Below, one piece after another: positions 37,267 through 46,072 of a stretch of 64,000 nucleotides of DNA. A program made the translations under genes and the position numbers. Below the pieces are notes generated by a model. That model was not told the origin of the DNA. It saw nothing but the letters and a program-made list of their open reading frames with translations, and made no database searches. Positions within the stretch are counted from its first letter, which is position 1. Every line of letters starts with the position of its first letter. Origin of the DNA: Bradyrhizobium sp. AZCC 2262 (lineage in GTDB: Bacteria > Pseudomonadota > Alphaproteobacteria > Rhizobiales > Xanthobacteraceae); assembly GCF_036924535.1 (NCBI RefSeq), contig NZ_JAZHRT010000001.1, forward strand, positions 5,456,001 to 5,520,000. Direction: 5' to 3'.

Positions 37267-38319
37267 TTACGATTGAAATACGCGGCCTGTCGATTTGCTC
37301 CAGCCGATATGGACCTGCTCTCCGATCACCGGCAGCGGCTGTTCGGGTCGGTTCTGGATCTGCACGATGACGCGTTCCCTGGGCGACAGGCGGACGTGCA
37401 GATCCACCTGCGATCCCAGATACGAGATGAACTCGACCGCGCCCGGAAAGCTGTTGTCCATTGCGGGCGCCGCCGCCGACATCAGCGCCAGCCGTTCCGG
37501 GCGCAGCGCCAGCGAGGCATCGCCGGTGCCGCTTCCCTCGCAGGCGACGACGAGACCTCCGGCCGAGACGAAACGCCCCGGGCCATCCATCCGGCCGTCG
37601 ATGAAGGTGGAGCGGCCGACGAAATCGGCGACGAATTTTTCCGAAGGACGTTCGTAGAGATCCTGCTGCGTCCCGATCTGGCGGATACGGCCCTCGCTCA
37701 TGACGACGAGGCGGTCGGCCATGGTGAGCGCCTCCTCCTGATCGTGGGTCACCATCACGGTGGTGAGGCCGAGCTTGCGCTGCAGTTCGCGGATTTCAAC
37801 GCGCACGTCCTGGCGCAGCTTGGCGTCGAGATTGGACAAGGGCTCGTCGAGCAGCAGCACGTCGGGCCGGAACACCAGCGCCCGGGCCAACGCCACGCGC
37901 TGCTGCTGGCCGCCGGACAATTGCCGCGGCAACCGGTCGCTGAGATGATCGAGCCGCACCAGGCGCAAGGCCTCCGTGATCTTCGGCGCCATCTCCGCCT
38001 TCGGCATCTTGCGCATCTCGAGGCCGAACGCGATGTTCTCGGCCACCGTCATGTGTGGAAACAGCGCATAGCTCTGGAACACGAGACCGGTGTTGCGCTT
38101 CCATGGCGGAAGCCCGGTGATATCGCGATCGCCCAGGCGTACGCTGCCGGATGTCGGCTCGATGAAGCCGGCCACGATGCGCAAGGTCGTGGTCTTGCCG
38201 CAGCCGGAGGGGCCGAGCAGGACAAGGAACTCGCCATCGGCAATGTCGAGCGAAACGTCATCGGCGGCCTTGAACTCGCCATAGCGCTTGGTGATGCCGG
38301 TTAATTGCAGATGCGCCAT
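37267..38319 (-). CDS. ABC transporter ATP-binding protein, PotA type
   Basis: A 350-aa ATPase with an N-terminal nucleotide-binding domain and a C-terminal TOBE domain. Walker A is LLGPSGCGKTTT, the Q-loop is GLVFQSYALFPHMTV, the signature is LSGGQQQRVALARAL, Walker B is VLLLDEPLSNLD, and the switch His is in MVTHDQEEALTM. TOBE begins near SLALRPERLAL. It energises the two permeases of this operon. The frame is open to 38430, but the ATG at 38319 begins the conserved domain and sits 2 bp after the permease stop, indicating coupling. Confidence 0.94.
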   Translation of the reverse strand: MAHLQLTGITKRYGEFKAADDVSLDIADGEFLVLLGPSGCGKTTTLRIVAGFIEPTSGSVRLGDRDITGLPPWKRNTGLVFQSYALFPHMTVAENIAFGLEMRKMPKAEMAPKITEALRLVRLDHLSDRLPRQLSGGQQQRVALARALVFRPDVLLLDEPLSNLDAKLRQDVRVEIRELQRKLGLTTVMVTHDQEEALTMADRLVVMSEGRIRQIGTQQDLYERPSEKFVADFVGRSTFIDGRMDGPGRFVSAGGLVVACEGSGTGDASLALRPERLALMSAAAPAMDNSFPGAVEFISYLGSQVDLHVRLSPRERVIVQIQNRPEQPLPVIGEQVHIGWSKSTGRVFQS

Positions 38320-38321
38320 GA

Positions 38322-39209
38322 TCAGACCACGCGGCCGATCCTGACGAAGCGATCGGTCAGCAGCATCGCCCCGCCGATAAACAGGACCTGCAGAACCGAT
38401 ACCGCCGCGATGGTCGGGTCGATCTTCCATTCGAGATATTGCAGGATCGCGATCGGCAGCGTGGTGCGGCCAGGACCGACCAGGAATAAACTCATTTCCA
38501 GATTGCCGAACGAGGCGATGAAGCCGAACAGAGCGGCGGCGACGATGCCCGGCAAGATCGCGGGCAACGTAACGCGCCGGAACGTGGTCAGGCGATCCGC
38601 GCCTAGACTTTGCGCGGCTTCCTCGACGGCGCGATCCATCCCGACGAGGCTCGCGGTGATCAGCCGCACCGTCCAGGGGATCGTGATCAGGACGTGGCCG
38701 GCGACCAGACCGCCGAGCGAGCCGAGGATCGGCCAGCCGGTCGCGATCTCGGTTTCGACATGGAAGACATAGAGCGCGATGCCGAGCACGATGCCCGGCA
38801 CGATCAGCGGCAGCAGCAGCAGGTTGTTCACGGCTTCACGCCCGGCAAAGCGCCGGCGCACCAGGCAAACCGCGGCGGGAACGCCGATCGCAAGACCGAT
38901 CGACGTCGAGACCAAGGCGACCTGCAGGCTGAGCAGAAACCCGTTGACGAACCTGTCATTGCCGGGAACAGCACGAAACCATTTCAGCGAATAGCCTTCC
39001 GGAGGGAATGACGGAATCTCCTGTGCGAAGAACGCCAGCCAGATCACGAAGAACATCGGCAGCAGGATATATGCAAGCGATACGCCAGCCGCCGCCCCGA
39101 GCGCCATCCGGCCGACAACGCGTGATGAAGCCCATCGGGGTACGACGGTCAAGATCGCCTCTCCAAGATCGCCCTCTCGATGAGCGCTTGCAATCAACCG
39201 GTTGGTCAA
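38322..39209 (-). CDS. ABC transporter permease, PotC type
   Basis: A 295-aa inner-membrane protein with about six helices (LAYILLPMFFVIWLAFFA; LLLLPLIVPGIVLGIALYVF) and the EAA loop MDRAVEEAAQSLGADR. The open frame starts with TTG at 39209. A TTG at 39152 with GGAGAGG 5 bp upstream, or the ATG at 39107, are reasonable alternative starts, the first being attractive. It is downstream of the amidohydrolase ending at 39223 and upstream of the ATPase. Confidence 0.9.
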   Translation of the reverse strand: MTNRLIASAHREGDLGEAILTVVPRWASSRVVGRMALGAAAGVSLAYILLPMFFVIWLAFFAQEIPSFPPEGYSLKWFRAVPGNDRFVNGFLLSLQVALVSTSIGLAIGVPAAVCLVRRRFAGREAVNNLLLLPLIVPGIVLGIALYVFHVETEIATGWPILGSLGGLVAGHVLITIPWTVRLITASLVGMDRAVEEAAQSLGADRLTTFRRVTLPAILPGIVAAALFGFIASFGNLEMSLFLVGPGRTTLPIAILQYLEWKIDPTIAAVSVLQVLFIGGAMLLTDRFVRIGRVV

Positions 39210-39222
39210 TTCAGCCGAATGT

Positions 39223-40461
39223 TCAATTCAGCCGGTTTTTATGCAAGATCCCTGCCTTCATGATCAGGGAGAGATGTTTGCCTTGATCGCCGAGCAGCGC
39301 CAGATCTTTCAGCGGATTGCCGTCGACCAGGATGGCGTCCGAGAAGGCACCTGCCTGCAATGTGCCCACTTTGCCCGGCATGCGCAGCACATCGGCGCCG
39401 ATCGTGGTCGCTGAACGAATGATCTCGATCGGCGAGACCACCTCCTGGCGAATCGTGAACTCCTTGGACTGGTCCCAGTGCAGCTCGCCCAAGAGGTCAC
39501 TGCCATAGGCGACCGGAATGTTGTGGCGCTGGCAGATCTCCAGCGACTTCAACCCGCCTTGCAGCACGATTTCGTTCTTGGCGAGGCTTTCGCCGATCAT
39601 GCCGAACTGTTTGGCGCGGTCCTTCATGGCGTAATAAGTGACGAGGTTGGCGACCAGGAACATGCCCTTTTCGGCCATCAGCTTGGCCGACGCGTCATCG
39701 ATCAGATTGCCATGCTCGATGGTGCGGACGCCGAGGCGGGCGGCACGGGTGATGGATTCGGCCGAATAAGCATGGGCGCAGACGTAGCGGCCGAACGCGG
39801 TCGCCTCCTCCACCGCCGCGCTGACTTCGCCATCGGAGAATTGCAGGCTGTCGAGCGGATCATAGGGTGACGCGACGCCGCCGGACATCATGATCTTCAC
39901 GTGGTCGGCGCCCTGGCGCATCTGCTCGCGCGCGACTTTTCGGACTTCGTCGTCGCCGTCGGCAATCGCTGATTTGAATTGCAGGCCGTTGCAGCAGACG
40001 CACTCGCCGCCCGGATTGGTGCGCCGGCGCGAATCCGAATGGCCGCCGGTCGGGCCGATCGACTGGCCGGCGATATAAAGCCGCGGACCGGTGATATGAC
40101 CGGTCTCGATCGCGGTCTTGATGCCCCAGTCGGCGCCGCCGGTGTCGCGCACGGTCGTAAAACCGCGGTCGAGCATGGCGCGCAGCCGCGTCGCCGCGCG
40201 CGCGGTGACCAGCGTCAGCGGCAGCATCTCCATGAAGCGGACATTGACCTCGCTGTGGATGGCGTGCACGTGGCAGTCGATCAGCCCCGGCATCAAGGTG
40301 CGCTTGCCACAATCGATGACATCGGCCTCATCAGCCTTGATCGGCCTGTTGCTGAGTTCCTTGATGGTGTCGCCCTCGACGAGCAACTGATAGCCGCCGC
40401 GGAGTTCGCCGAACGAAGGCTCCAGCAGTTCGAAATTCCTGAACAGGATTTGTTGGGGCAT
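39223..40461 (-). CDS. Prolidase-like metal-dependent amidohydrolase (copy 1)
   Basis: A 412-aa TIM-barrel amidohydrolase of the Xaa-Pro dipeptidase/imidazolonepropionase-like type. Ligands are visible: HxH in GLIDCHVHAIHSE, a probable carboxylated Lys in HVKIMMSGGVASPYDPL, His in YVCAHAYS and RTIEHGNLIDD, and Asp in AYGSDLLGELHWD. Such enzymes hydrolyse N-acyl or Xaa-Pro amide bonds in the cytoplasm. It is closely similar along its whole length to the adjacent copy 2, so it arose by tandem duplication. It follows copy 2 by 6 bp in the same operon as the importer, implying hydrolysis of the imported compound. Confidence 0.9.
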   Translation of the reverse strand: MPQQILFRNFELLEPSFGELRGGYQLLVEGDTIKELSNRPIKADEADVIDCGKRTLMPGLIDCHVHAIHSEVNVRFMEMLPLTLVTARAATRLRAMLDRGFTTVRDTGGADWGIKTAIETGHITGPRLYIAGQSIGPTGGHSDSRRRTNPGGECVCCNGLQFKSAIADGDDEVRKVAREQMRQGADHVKIMMSGGVASPYDPLDSLQFSDGEVSAAVEEATAFGRYVCAHAYSAESITRAARLGVRTIEHGNLIDDASAKLMAEKGMFLVANLVTYYAMKDRAKQFGMIGESLAKNEIVLQGGLKSLEICQRHNIPVAYGSDLLGELHWDQSKEFTIRQEVVSPIEIIRSATTIGADVLRMPGKVGTLQAGAFSDAILVDGNPLKDLALLGDQGKHLSLIMKAGILHKNRLN

Positions 40462-40467
40462 CTGAAC

Positions 40468-41703
40468 TCACTGCAGCCTGTTCTTGTGGAAGCGCCCGGC
40501 CTTCATGATGACCGAAAGGTGCTGGCCCTGGCCCGCGAGCAGCTTCAGGTCTTTGAGCGGATCGCCGTCGACGACGAGCAGGTCGGCAAAGGCACCGGCC
40601 TTCAGGCAGCCGAGCTTTCCTTCCATGCGGGTGACCTTCGCGCCGATCGTGGTGGCGGAGCGGATGATCTCGGCCGGCGACAGCACTTCCGCACGCAGCG
40701 AAAACTCCTCCGATTGGGCCACCTGCAGCTCGCCGAGCAGGTCGGTACCGTAGGCCACCGGGACGCCGTGACGCTTGCAGATTTCCAGCGATTTCAGGGC
40801 GCCGTCGATCACGAGATCGTTCTTGGCCAGCATGTCGGAATTCATGCCGAATTCGGCGGCATGCTTCTTCATCTCGAAATAGGTGACGAGATTGGCGACC
40901 AGGAACATGCCCTTTTCGGCCATCAGTTTTGCCGACGCATCGTCGATCAGGTTGCCGTGCTCGATGGTGCGCACGCCGGCATGCGCCGCCCGCGTGATCG
41001 CTTCCGGCGTATAGGCGTGCGCGCAGACATAGCGACCGAAGGCATGCGCCTCCTGCACGGCGGCCTCGACCTCGACGACCGAGAATTGCAGGCTGTCGAG
41101 CGGGTCATAGGGCGAGGCGACGCCGCCGGACATCATAATCTTGACCTGGTCGCAGCCCTGGCGCATTTCCTCGCGCACCGCGCGGCGGACTTCAGTGATA
41201 CCGTCCGCGACGCCCATCGAGAACGACATCGCGTTGCAGCAGTGACAGCGCGAGCCGAAATCGGTGCGGCGGCGGGGATCGCTATGGCCGCCGGTGGGGC
41301 CAATCGCGCGGCCGGCGATGAACAGCCGCGGCCCGGGTATCAGCCCCTTCTCCGTCGCCTCCTTCAGGCCCCAGTCGGCGCCGCCGGTGTCGCGCACGGT
41401 GGTGAAGCCGCGGTCGAGCATCTTATGCATCAGCCTGGCGGCGCGCGCTGTCATCAGCGTCAGCGGTACGCTTTCCATGTTGCGGATCACGACCTCGGAC
41501 AGCACCGCATGGACATGGCTGTCGATCAGGCCGGGCATCAGCGTGCGCCCACCGCAGTCGATCACATCAGCGTTTTCGAGCCTGATCGGTTTGGCCGAGA
41601 CTTCCCGGATCGTATCGCCTTCGACCACCAGCTCATGGCCGCCGCGTAATTCCCCCGCATCCGGGTCGAGCATTTCGAAATTCTTGAAATGGAAGACATC
41701 CAT
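40468..41703 (-). CDS. Prolidase-like metal-dependent amidohydrolase (copy 2)
   Basis: A 411-aa paralogue of the downstream gene and probably the first gene of the seven-gene operon. Same ligand set: GLIDSHVHAVLSE, QVKIMMSGGVASPYDPL, YVCAHAYTPE, RTIEHGNLIDD and AYGTDLLGELQ. The frame opens with TTG at 41736, but the ATG at 41703 begins the conserved MDVFHFKNFEMLDP and is preferred. Two divergent copies suggest two related substrates or stereoisomers. Upstream lies a 511-bp gene-free region that should hold the operon promoter. Confidence 0.9.
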   Translation of the reverse strand: MDVFHFKNFEMLDPDAGELRGGHELVVEGDTIREVSAKPIRLENADVIDCGGRTLMPGLIDSHVHAVLSEVVIRNMESVPLTLMTARAARLMHKMLDRGFTTVRDTGGADWGLKEATEKGLIPGPRLFIAGRAIGPTGGHSDPRRRTDFGSRCHCCNAMSFSMGVADGITEVRRAVREEMRQGCDQVKIMMSGGVASPYDPLDSLQFSVVEVEAAVQEAHAFGRYVCAHAYTPEAITRAAHAGVRTIEHGNLIDDASAKLMAEKGMFLVANLVTYFEMKKHAAEFGMNSDMLAKNDLVIDGALKSLEICKRHGVPVAYGTDLLGELQVAQSEEFSLRAEVLSPAEIIRSATTIGAKVTRMEGKLGCLKAGAFADLLVVDGDPLKDLKLLAGQGQHLSVIMKAGRFHKNRLQ

Positions 41704-42214
41704 GGCCTGGTTTCCAATCGCTCGAGCCTTGATCAAAATGTCTTATGCTAATTTGCCGGCGTCAATGGATAAGCCGCGTACTGACCTAAAATGGACTTTG
41801 CCGCGGGCAATCCTCGTTTCCGGCGGATCGGACTGGCCGGATTAACTGCTTCTCGTATCCTGGAGGAGTTTGAACGCTATCCCGAGGCTCCTCCGCGTCC
41901 CTACCCAAGCTAACCGGCAAGGTTTTATGCCAAACTTTTTCAGTTAGCAGGCCGACTCCTTTTGTGTAATTTCCTTATCAATCCGCCAACCGACCCTATT
42001 GCCGTTCGACGCCGAAGCGCCGACGCGAACAAGAGGCCTTTCGAAGGCCAGCAGCCAGGAAGACGCCATTTGGTAACCCCTCTTGCCAGCCTTTCTCAGG
42101 TGTAACGAAAGCTTCCTGGGGATTAGTCACAGATGCGAGCAAGCTGCGCATATTGCAGGTTCAGGCTGTGCTAGATTGTCATCCCGACTTTGAGCAAAGT
42201 AATCGGGGGCACAG
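41704..42214. other. Intergenic promoter region between divergent genes, with repeat array C
   Basis: This region separates the minus-strand importer operon from the plus-strand lipoprotein gene, so it should contain both promoters. The only structure I can support is the 38-bp repeat pair at 41936..42011. No riboswitch-like fold or clear operator was seen. Confidence 0.4.
41936..42011 (+). repeat. 38-bp repeat array C (2 degenerate units)
   Basis: TCAGTTAGCAGGCCGACTCC and TTTTGTGTAATTTC are followed by a new unit starting CTTATCAATCCGCC at 41974. The GACTCC-to-GACCC distance is exactly 38 bp. The spacer TTTGTGTAATT is shared with unit 1 of array B at 18784, showing that spacers also share ancestry. 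Confidence 0.75.
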
Positions 42215-43093
42215 ATGCGAGGGGAAGCGGGATGGGCGGTAGGCTTATCTGTGGCATTTCTTCTAGGTGGCTGCGGACTTTACACGCCGCTCAAAAGTGA
42301 GATTCGGAGCGACGTCCCAGTTCCCGCTCAAAATGGAAGGAGTAGCTATACAGAGCAAGGCCGCTACGAAAACCAAATTGTCGTGCATGTTATGTGTGAG
42401 CTGGCCTACGGATTACTTGCTGCTCGACGCGCCTTTTCCGATCTGCATTGGCTCGATGATTGGGGAACAGCCGTCACTTTGACAATTACGGCCCAGGACC
42501 AAGGTGCAATTAACCCCGGGGTGTCCTTCACTCCTTCACAAACTTTCTCAATTGGATTGAGCGCGTCTGCTGCCGCAACGGCCACAAGGACGGAAACGAT
42601 TCAGTATACCTATCTAAATGCGGATCTAATCAACTCCGCTAGTGAGAAGGAGTGCGGCGATGAATTTGGCCGCGGACCGCAGATTGAAGGGGATCTGAAA
42701 ATTCGAGAATTCTTATTCGATAAGGCGCTTATCGCGCGAACCGGTAACACCTCGCAGTACAGCAAGCTATCAGGGGGCTTTAACAAGGGTAAGTTCAAGC
42801 GGCCCGACTTACCGTGGCAATGGCCAGTCTACAATACGTTCACCGAACAGATTACCTTTCTCGCTACATATGGTGGCAACGTCAATCCAACTTGGAAACT
42901 CGCTCGTTTCACTGGAAACACAACTCCCTTCCTGATCGGCGCTCAACGAAACTACACAAACGACCTTATCATCACATTGGGTCCGGTCAGACCGCCAACC
43001 GAATATAGCGCCGCTGCTTTGGATAATTCCGCCCAGGCACAGCATAACGCCCGCGTATCAGCCTCAGCAATTGCAACGTCTCTCGGCCGATGA
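42215..43093 (+). CDS. Predicted lipoprotein, function unknown
   Basis: A 292-aa protein with a lipoprotein signal peptide (AVGLSVAFLLGGC, lipobox LGGC), probably outer-membrane anchored. The mature part is beta-rich with repeated Thr/Ala-rich strands (SFTPSQTFSIGLSASAAATAT). I recognise no family. It is followed 26 bp later by a small secreted Cys-rich protein on the same strand, so the two are probably co-transcribed. The start ATG at 42215 has GGGGG 5 bp upstream. GC content is lower than that of the importer operon. Confidence 0.72.
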   Translation: MRGEAGWAVGLSVAFLLGGCGLYTPLKSEIRSDVPVPAQNGRSSYTEQGRYENQIVVHVMCELAYGLLAARRAFSDLHWLDDWGTAVTLTITAQDQGAINPGVSFTPSQTFSIGLSASAAATATRTETIQYTYLNADLINSASEKECGDEFGRGPQIEGDLKIREFLFDKALIARTGNTSQYSKLSGGFNKGKFKRPDLPWQWPVYNTFTEQITFLATYGGNVNPTWKLARFTGNTTPFLIGAQRNYTNDLIITLGPVRPPTEYSAAALDNSAQAQHNARVSASAIATSLGR

Positions 43094-43119
43094 TTGGTCA
43101 CTTATTGATGGAGATTAAT

Positions 43120-43377
43120 ATGCTTCGATTCTTGGCCATCTTAGCCTTTCTCACGCTCCCCTTCTCGGCTTTTGCTCAATCATCGTCGAGTCCTCCGACA
43201 CCGACTTTCTCACCAATCCAGCAAAGCGTTCCCGCTAAAGATGCCATGTCCAGGATCAAGAACTCCACACTCAGTGGTGAATGCCGTTATAAGCCAAAAG
43301 ACGCCCCTTGCGGCTGCGGCTCTGACAACTTGTGTGTCGGGGTTTGTGATGGATTTGTTTGCAAGATCTTGAAATAG
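43120..43377 (+). CDS. Small secreted six-cysteine protein
   Basis: An 85-aa protein with a clear Sec signal peptide (MLRFLAILAFLTLPFSAFAQ, cleavage after AFA). The mature ~65 residues end in a compact cysteine cluster, ECRYKPKDAPCGCGSDNLC then VGVCDGFVC: six cysteines spaced C-x8-C-x-C-x5-C-x3-C-x4-C. This is knottin- or defensin-like in appearance only; no family is recognised. The start ATG at 43120 has GGAG 6 bp upstream; an earlier in-frame ATG at 43090 overlaps the lipoprotein stop but would precede the signal peptide with extra residues. Confidence 0.65.
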   Translation: MLRFLAILAFLTLPFSAFAQSSSSPPTPTFSPIQQSVPAKDAMSRIKNSTLSGECRYKPKDAPCGCGSDNLCVGVCDGFVCKILK

Positions 43378-43591
43378 ACCCACCTCGCCGTCGGTCGAGG
43401 GCCTACGACAGCGTTTAGCGCACAAGCTCAAGGTCAGCTGCCGCTACAACCCGCATACAGCAGAGTTTCTGAGGCATGCCGTTCTGGACCGATGGAAAGC
43501 AACGCGACATTTTGATCATAGGCCAAAGATATAGCGCGGAGATCCAGTTCTGCACATTAGGCCCACTGACTGGTACGGACACCTACCTGGC

Positions 43592-43692
43592 TAACTGATA
43601 AGCTTTGCGACCAAACCCTATCAGTCAGCGAACTGACTCCATTTTTGCCAGTTACTATCGGTCGCCAGGAGCCTACTCCTTTCGGACCAGAT
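43592..43692 (+). repeat. 38-bp repeat array D (inverted half-unit plus 2 units)
   Basis: The inverted half-unit TAACTGATAAGCTTTGCG (43592) matches the one leading array B. Units start at 43618 (CTATCAGTCAGCGAACTGAC, 37 bp because one T is missing) and 43655 (CTATCGGTCGCC, degenerate). No gene from 43378 to 43850. Confidence 0.8.
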
Positions 43693-43850
43693 CCGAATAG
43701 CCCCGGGCCCCGGCCCCCAACCCGAATTTTCGCATTGCGATAGGTCTTGCGAGAGTCAAAAATTTCCTTCTACTATAAGGCGAACATCAATGTGCAACCA
43801 TTTGCCGTTATGTTATTCGCTTTTCAGTAGACTTCCTGCTGGGGGCCCCC

Positions 43851-44691
43851 TTGAGCAAGAAGACAAGGACACCTTCAATCCGTCGCAGCCGAGAAGACAT
43901 CTCCAAGATCGCAGCTTTTGCAAACTGGTGCATTTGGGGAGTGACGGCGGGCATCGCCCTTGTGTTCGCAGGAGTAACCCTGAAGAGATATCCCATTCGT
44001 CCCTGCACTCTCGAGCACAAATCCCGAGTACCTCCAATCCATCCTACTAAGCCTATACATCGCCTGTTGGGCAGCCGGGACGACCATCGATACGAAGGCT
44101 CAAAGCTCGGTCTACCTGATTGATCCATCTGGCGGACGGGTTCGGTTTGGGTCGGTTGTCTCCGTAGTGGCTCTTTCTCTTGTCTCGCTCGCCGTATTAT
44201 TGACGAGAAAGAATGAACTCTATTTCTCACTAGCATTGGCTGCCTTTACGAGCATAGACATCCTGGCTTGGCTTTATTTGCGTCTTCGATTCCTGCCCCC
44301 AATCATAAAGGCTACCCGAGAAAAGTATCGCACCGGACCTAACTACGATTACTTCGGAGAGATACTCCTCGATATCGTGACCGCCCAGATTATCGGAAAC
44401 TGGAAGTGGTGGCGCCAATTGGCCCTATCAGCGATCGTCCTTTTGATGATCATCGTTGCTGCATCGCCTCATGCGAAGAATACAATCTCCTCATTGGTCG
44501 ATGTTAATGTTCCGGGCATCCTGCCAGGAACAACAGAGCCATTGCTCCCTGATGTTTTTGCTACTTGTTTTTATTGCTGTATCAGAGTTCTGGCATTTTG
44601 CCTTTCGCCTCAAAACGGCGGTATCGATAAGTGTTCTCAATGCACTCGAGACAAATTTTTCCATTGAACCGCTAGTAAGACCCAGGCTCCC
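43851..44691 (+). pseudogene. Frameshifted membrane-protein gene, cut by an IS3 fragment
   Basis: Three frames join into one plausible multi-span membrane protein. The first is SKKTRTPSIRRSREDISKI and the helix WGVTAGIALVFAGVTL (to about 43995). After a +1 shift it continues ALSSTNPEYLQSILLSLYIA, then FGSVVSVVALSLVSLAVLL and the helix LALSAIVLLMIIVAA (to about 44550). A second shift leads to LMFLLLVFIAVSEFWHFAF. The 3' end runs into the IS3 end at 44692. Two frameshifts and a truncation make it non-functional. It opens with TTG at 43851. Family unknown. Confidence 0.65.
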
Positions 44692-45232
44692 AGAGCCGGT
44701 TCCGGAAATCTGAACGGGACGATAAGTGGAGTTTCTGCCTGACGGCGGGCACGATAGGCCCGCGAATCAGGAGAGACCATGAGCAGACGAGCCCGCCGGA
44801 ATCACTCAGCGGCCTTCAAGGCGAAGGTGGCGCTGGCAGCCATCAAGGGCGACCGGACGATAGCCCAACTGGCTGAGCATTTCGACGTTCACCCCAATCA
44901 GATTACGGCGTGGAAATCGCAGCTTGAGGGCAATGCTTCGGAGGGTTTTCGGACCTGGGGGCGGGCCGCCGGCAGCACCTGCAGTCGATGTGAAGTCGCT
45001 GCATGCCAAGATCGGGGAGCTGACGCTGGAGAACGATTTTTTAGAAGGAGCGCTCACCAAGGCGGGATTGCTGAGCGCAAAGCGATGATCGACCGTGGAC
45101 ATGATCTGTCGATCACCAAGCAGGCGGAAGTTTTGAAGATCAGCCGCGGCAGTGTTTATTATCTGCCGCGTCCGGTGTTGTCCGCCGACCTCGCGATCAT
45201 GCGGCATCTGGATCGGCTGCACCTGGAGTATC
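44692..45232 (+). mobile_element. 3'-truncated IS3-family copy
   Basis: It begins with the terminal AGAGCCGGTTCCGG at 44692 and is nearly base-identical (reverse complement) to the intact element's end and orfA/orfB start at 20201 downward. The differences I see are one T-to-C change and one extra G in orfA. It breaks off after the codons for LHLEYP of orfB at about 45232, where unrelated sequence begins. No second end is present, so adjacent deletion or recombination removed the rest. Confidence 0.88.
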
Positions 45233-45705
45233 CGACCAATCAGTTGCGACGGGCAGTTCACGAAGAACATTTGGCGGGAGAGGTTGCGTACCTGCAAAAG
45301 GAAGCGAGGGAAGCAAAGGCGATGGGCGTTGACCCAACTCCTTCCGAAGAACGCAGAGACAGCCTCCGAGATTTTTCTGGAGACGTGTCGAAACTTCTAG
45401 TTGTCCGTGGGTACTCACCTAAAGGAATGCCGCCAATTCCAGACATGCTGAAAGAGATCGGCGAAAGAAACACCTACGCCATCTATGCATTGTTATGCCA
45501 GACAGCCCATGGAGGACACTATAGCACCTGGATATTCAGGGCCGGAGGCGTCGGAACACAGAAGATCAGAGGCGAGTTCATCACCGATAAAAAGTGGGAT
45601 GTACCTTTGGCTATCGCTCGTTTCGCCTTCAAGGGCCCAGGCTTGCTGACTCTTGAGCGCCTTGGTCTCGAAACTTCTGGCTTGCGGATACTGATTGATC
45701 CTTAG
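44779..45705 (+). pseudogene. Chimeric ORF: IS3 orfA/orfB remnant fused to an unknown gene fragment
   Basis: The frame starts as IS3 OrfA, is shifted by an inserted G near 44943 (GGAGGG where the intact copy has GGAGG), re-enters the OrfB frame at [13 protein letters not shown], and ends its IS portion at about 45232. From 45233 it continues into about 155 codons of a foreign 3' gene end (SLRDFSGDVSKLLVVRGYS; NTYAIYALLCQTAHGGHYST), an unrecognised helical protein of a type often seen near phage or defence genes. Not a functional transposase; whether the hybrid is expressed from the IS end is unknown. Confidence 0.75.
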
Positions 45706-45784
45706 TCGCCTTTGCCGATAGTTTTGCCTCTTGATTCAAACACGCTTTGCTCAGCGACAGAAGTCCGCTGGTGGATCTGTAGTC

Positions 45785-46072
45785 ATGAACTATGCGCTGG
45801 CCAAGGAACTCGACGATGCTGGATTTCCTTACATTTCACGCATTGGGCGACCTAAGACGGCGATCTCTATATTCCAGCATCCCGATTTGCCGGATATTCC
45901 GATCCCAACGCTCGAGGAGCTGTGCGGCGCGTTAGGCGACAAGCTTCAAGCCATCGTTAGGCGGCGTTCAGGTTATTGGGTCGCAACGCACACTTCTAGT
46001 AGCCTAGAAGGCGACGGTCACGATCCCTACGAAGCCTTGGCTCGTCTGTGGTTGCTGACTAAAGACGAATGA
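45785..46072 (+). CDS. Small conserved-looking hypothetical protein
   Basis: A 95-aa soluble protein (MNYALAKELDDAGFPYI, PIPTLEELCGALGDKL, PYEALARLWLLTKDE). This layout, a short A-L-A-K-E-L-x-D-A-G-F-P start, a P-T-L-E-E-L strand and an E-A-L-A-R-L-W-L end, is familiar from small phage- and plasmid-borne proteins of unknown function. The upstream frame to 45731 has no good start; ATG 45785 is preferred. Role unknown. Confidence 0.6.
   Translation: MNYALAKELDDAGFPYISRIGRPKTAISIFQHPDLPDIPIPTLEELCGALGDKLQAIVRRRSGYWVATHTSSSLEGDGHDPYEALARLWLLTKDE

Noticed and set aside
39979..41649. 556-codon plus-strand open frame
   Set aside because: Antisense to the two amidohydrolases in very GC-rich DNA; its apparent internal repetition simply mirrors the paralogous genes.
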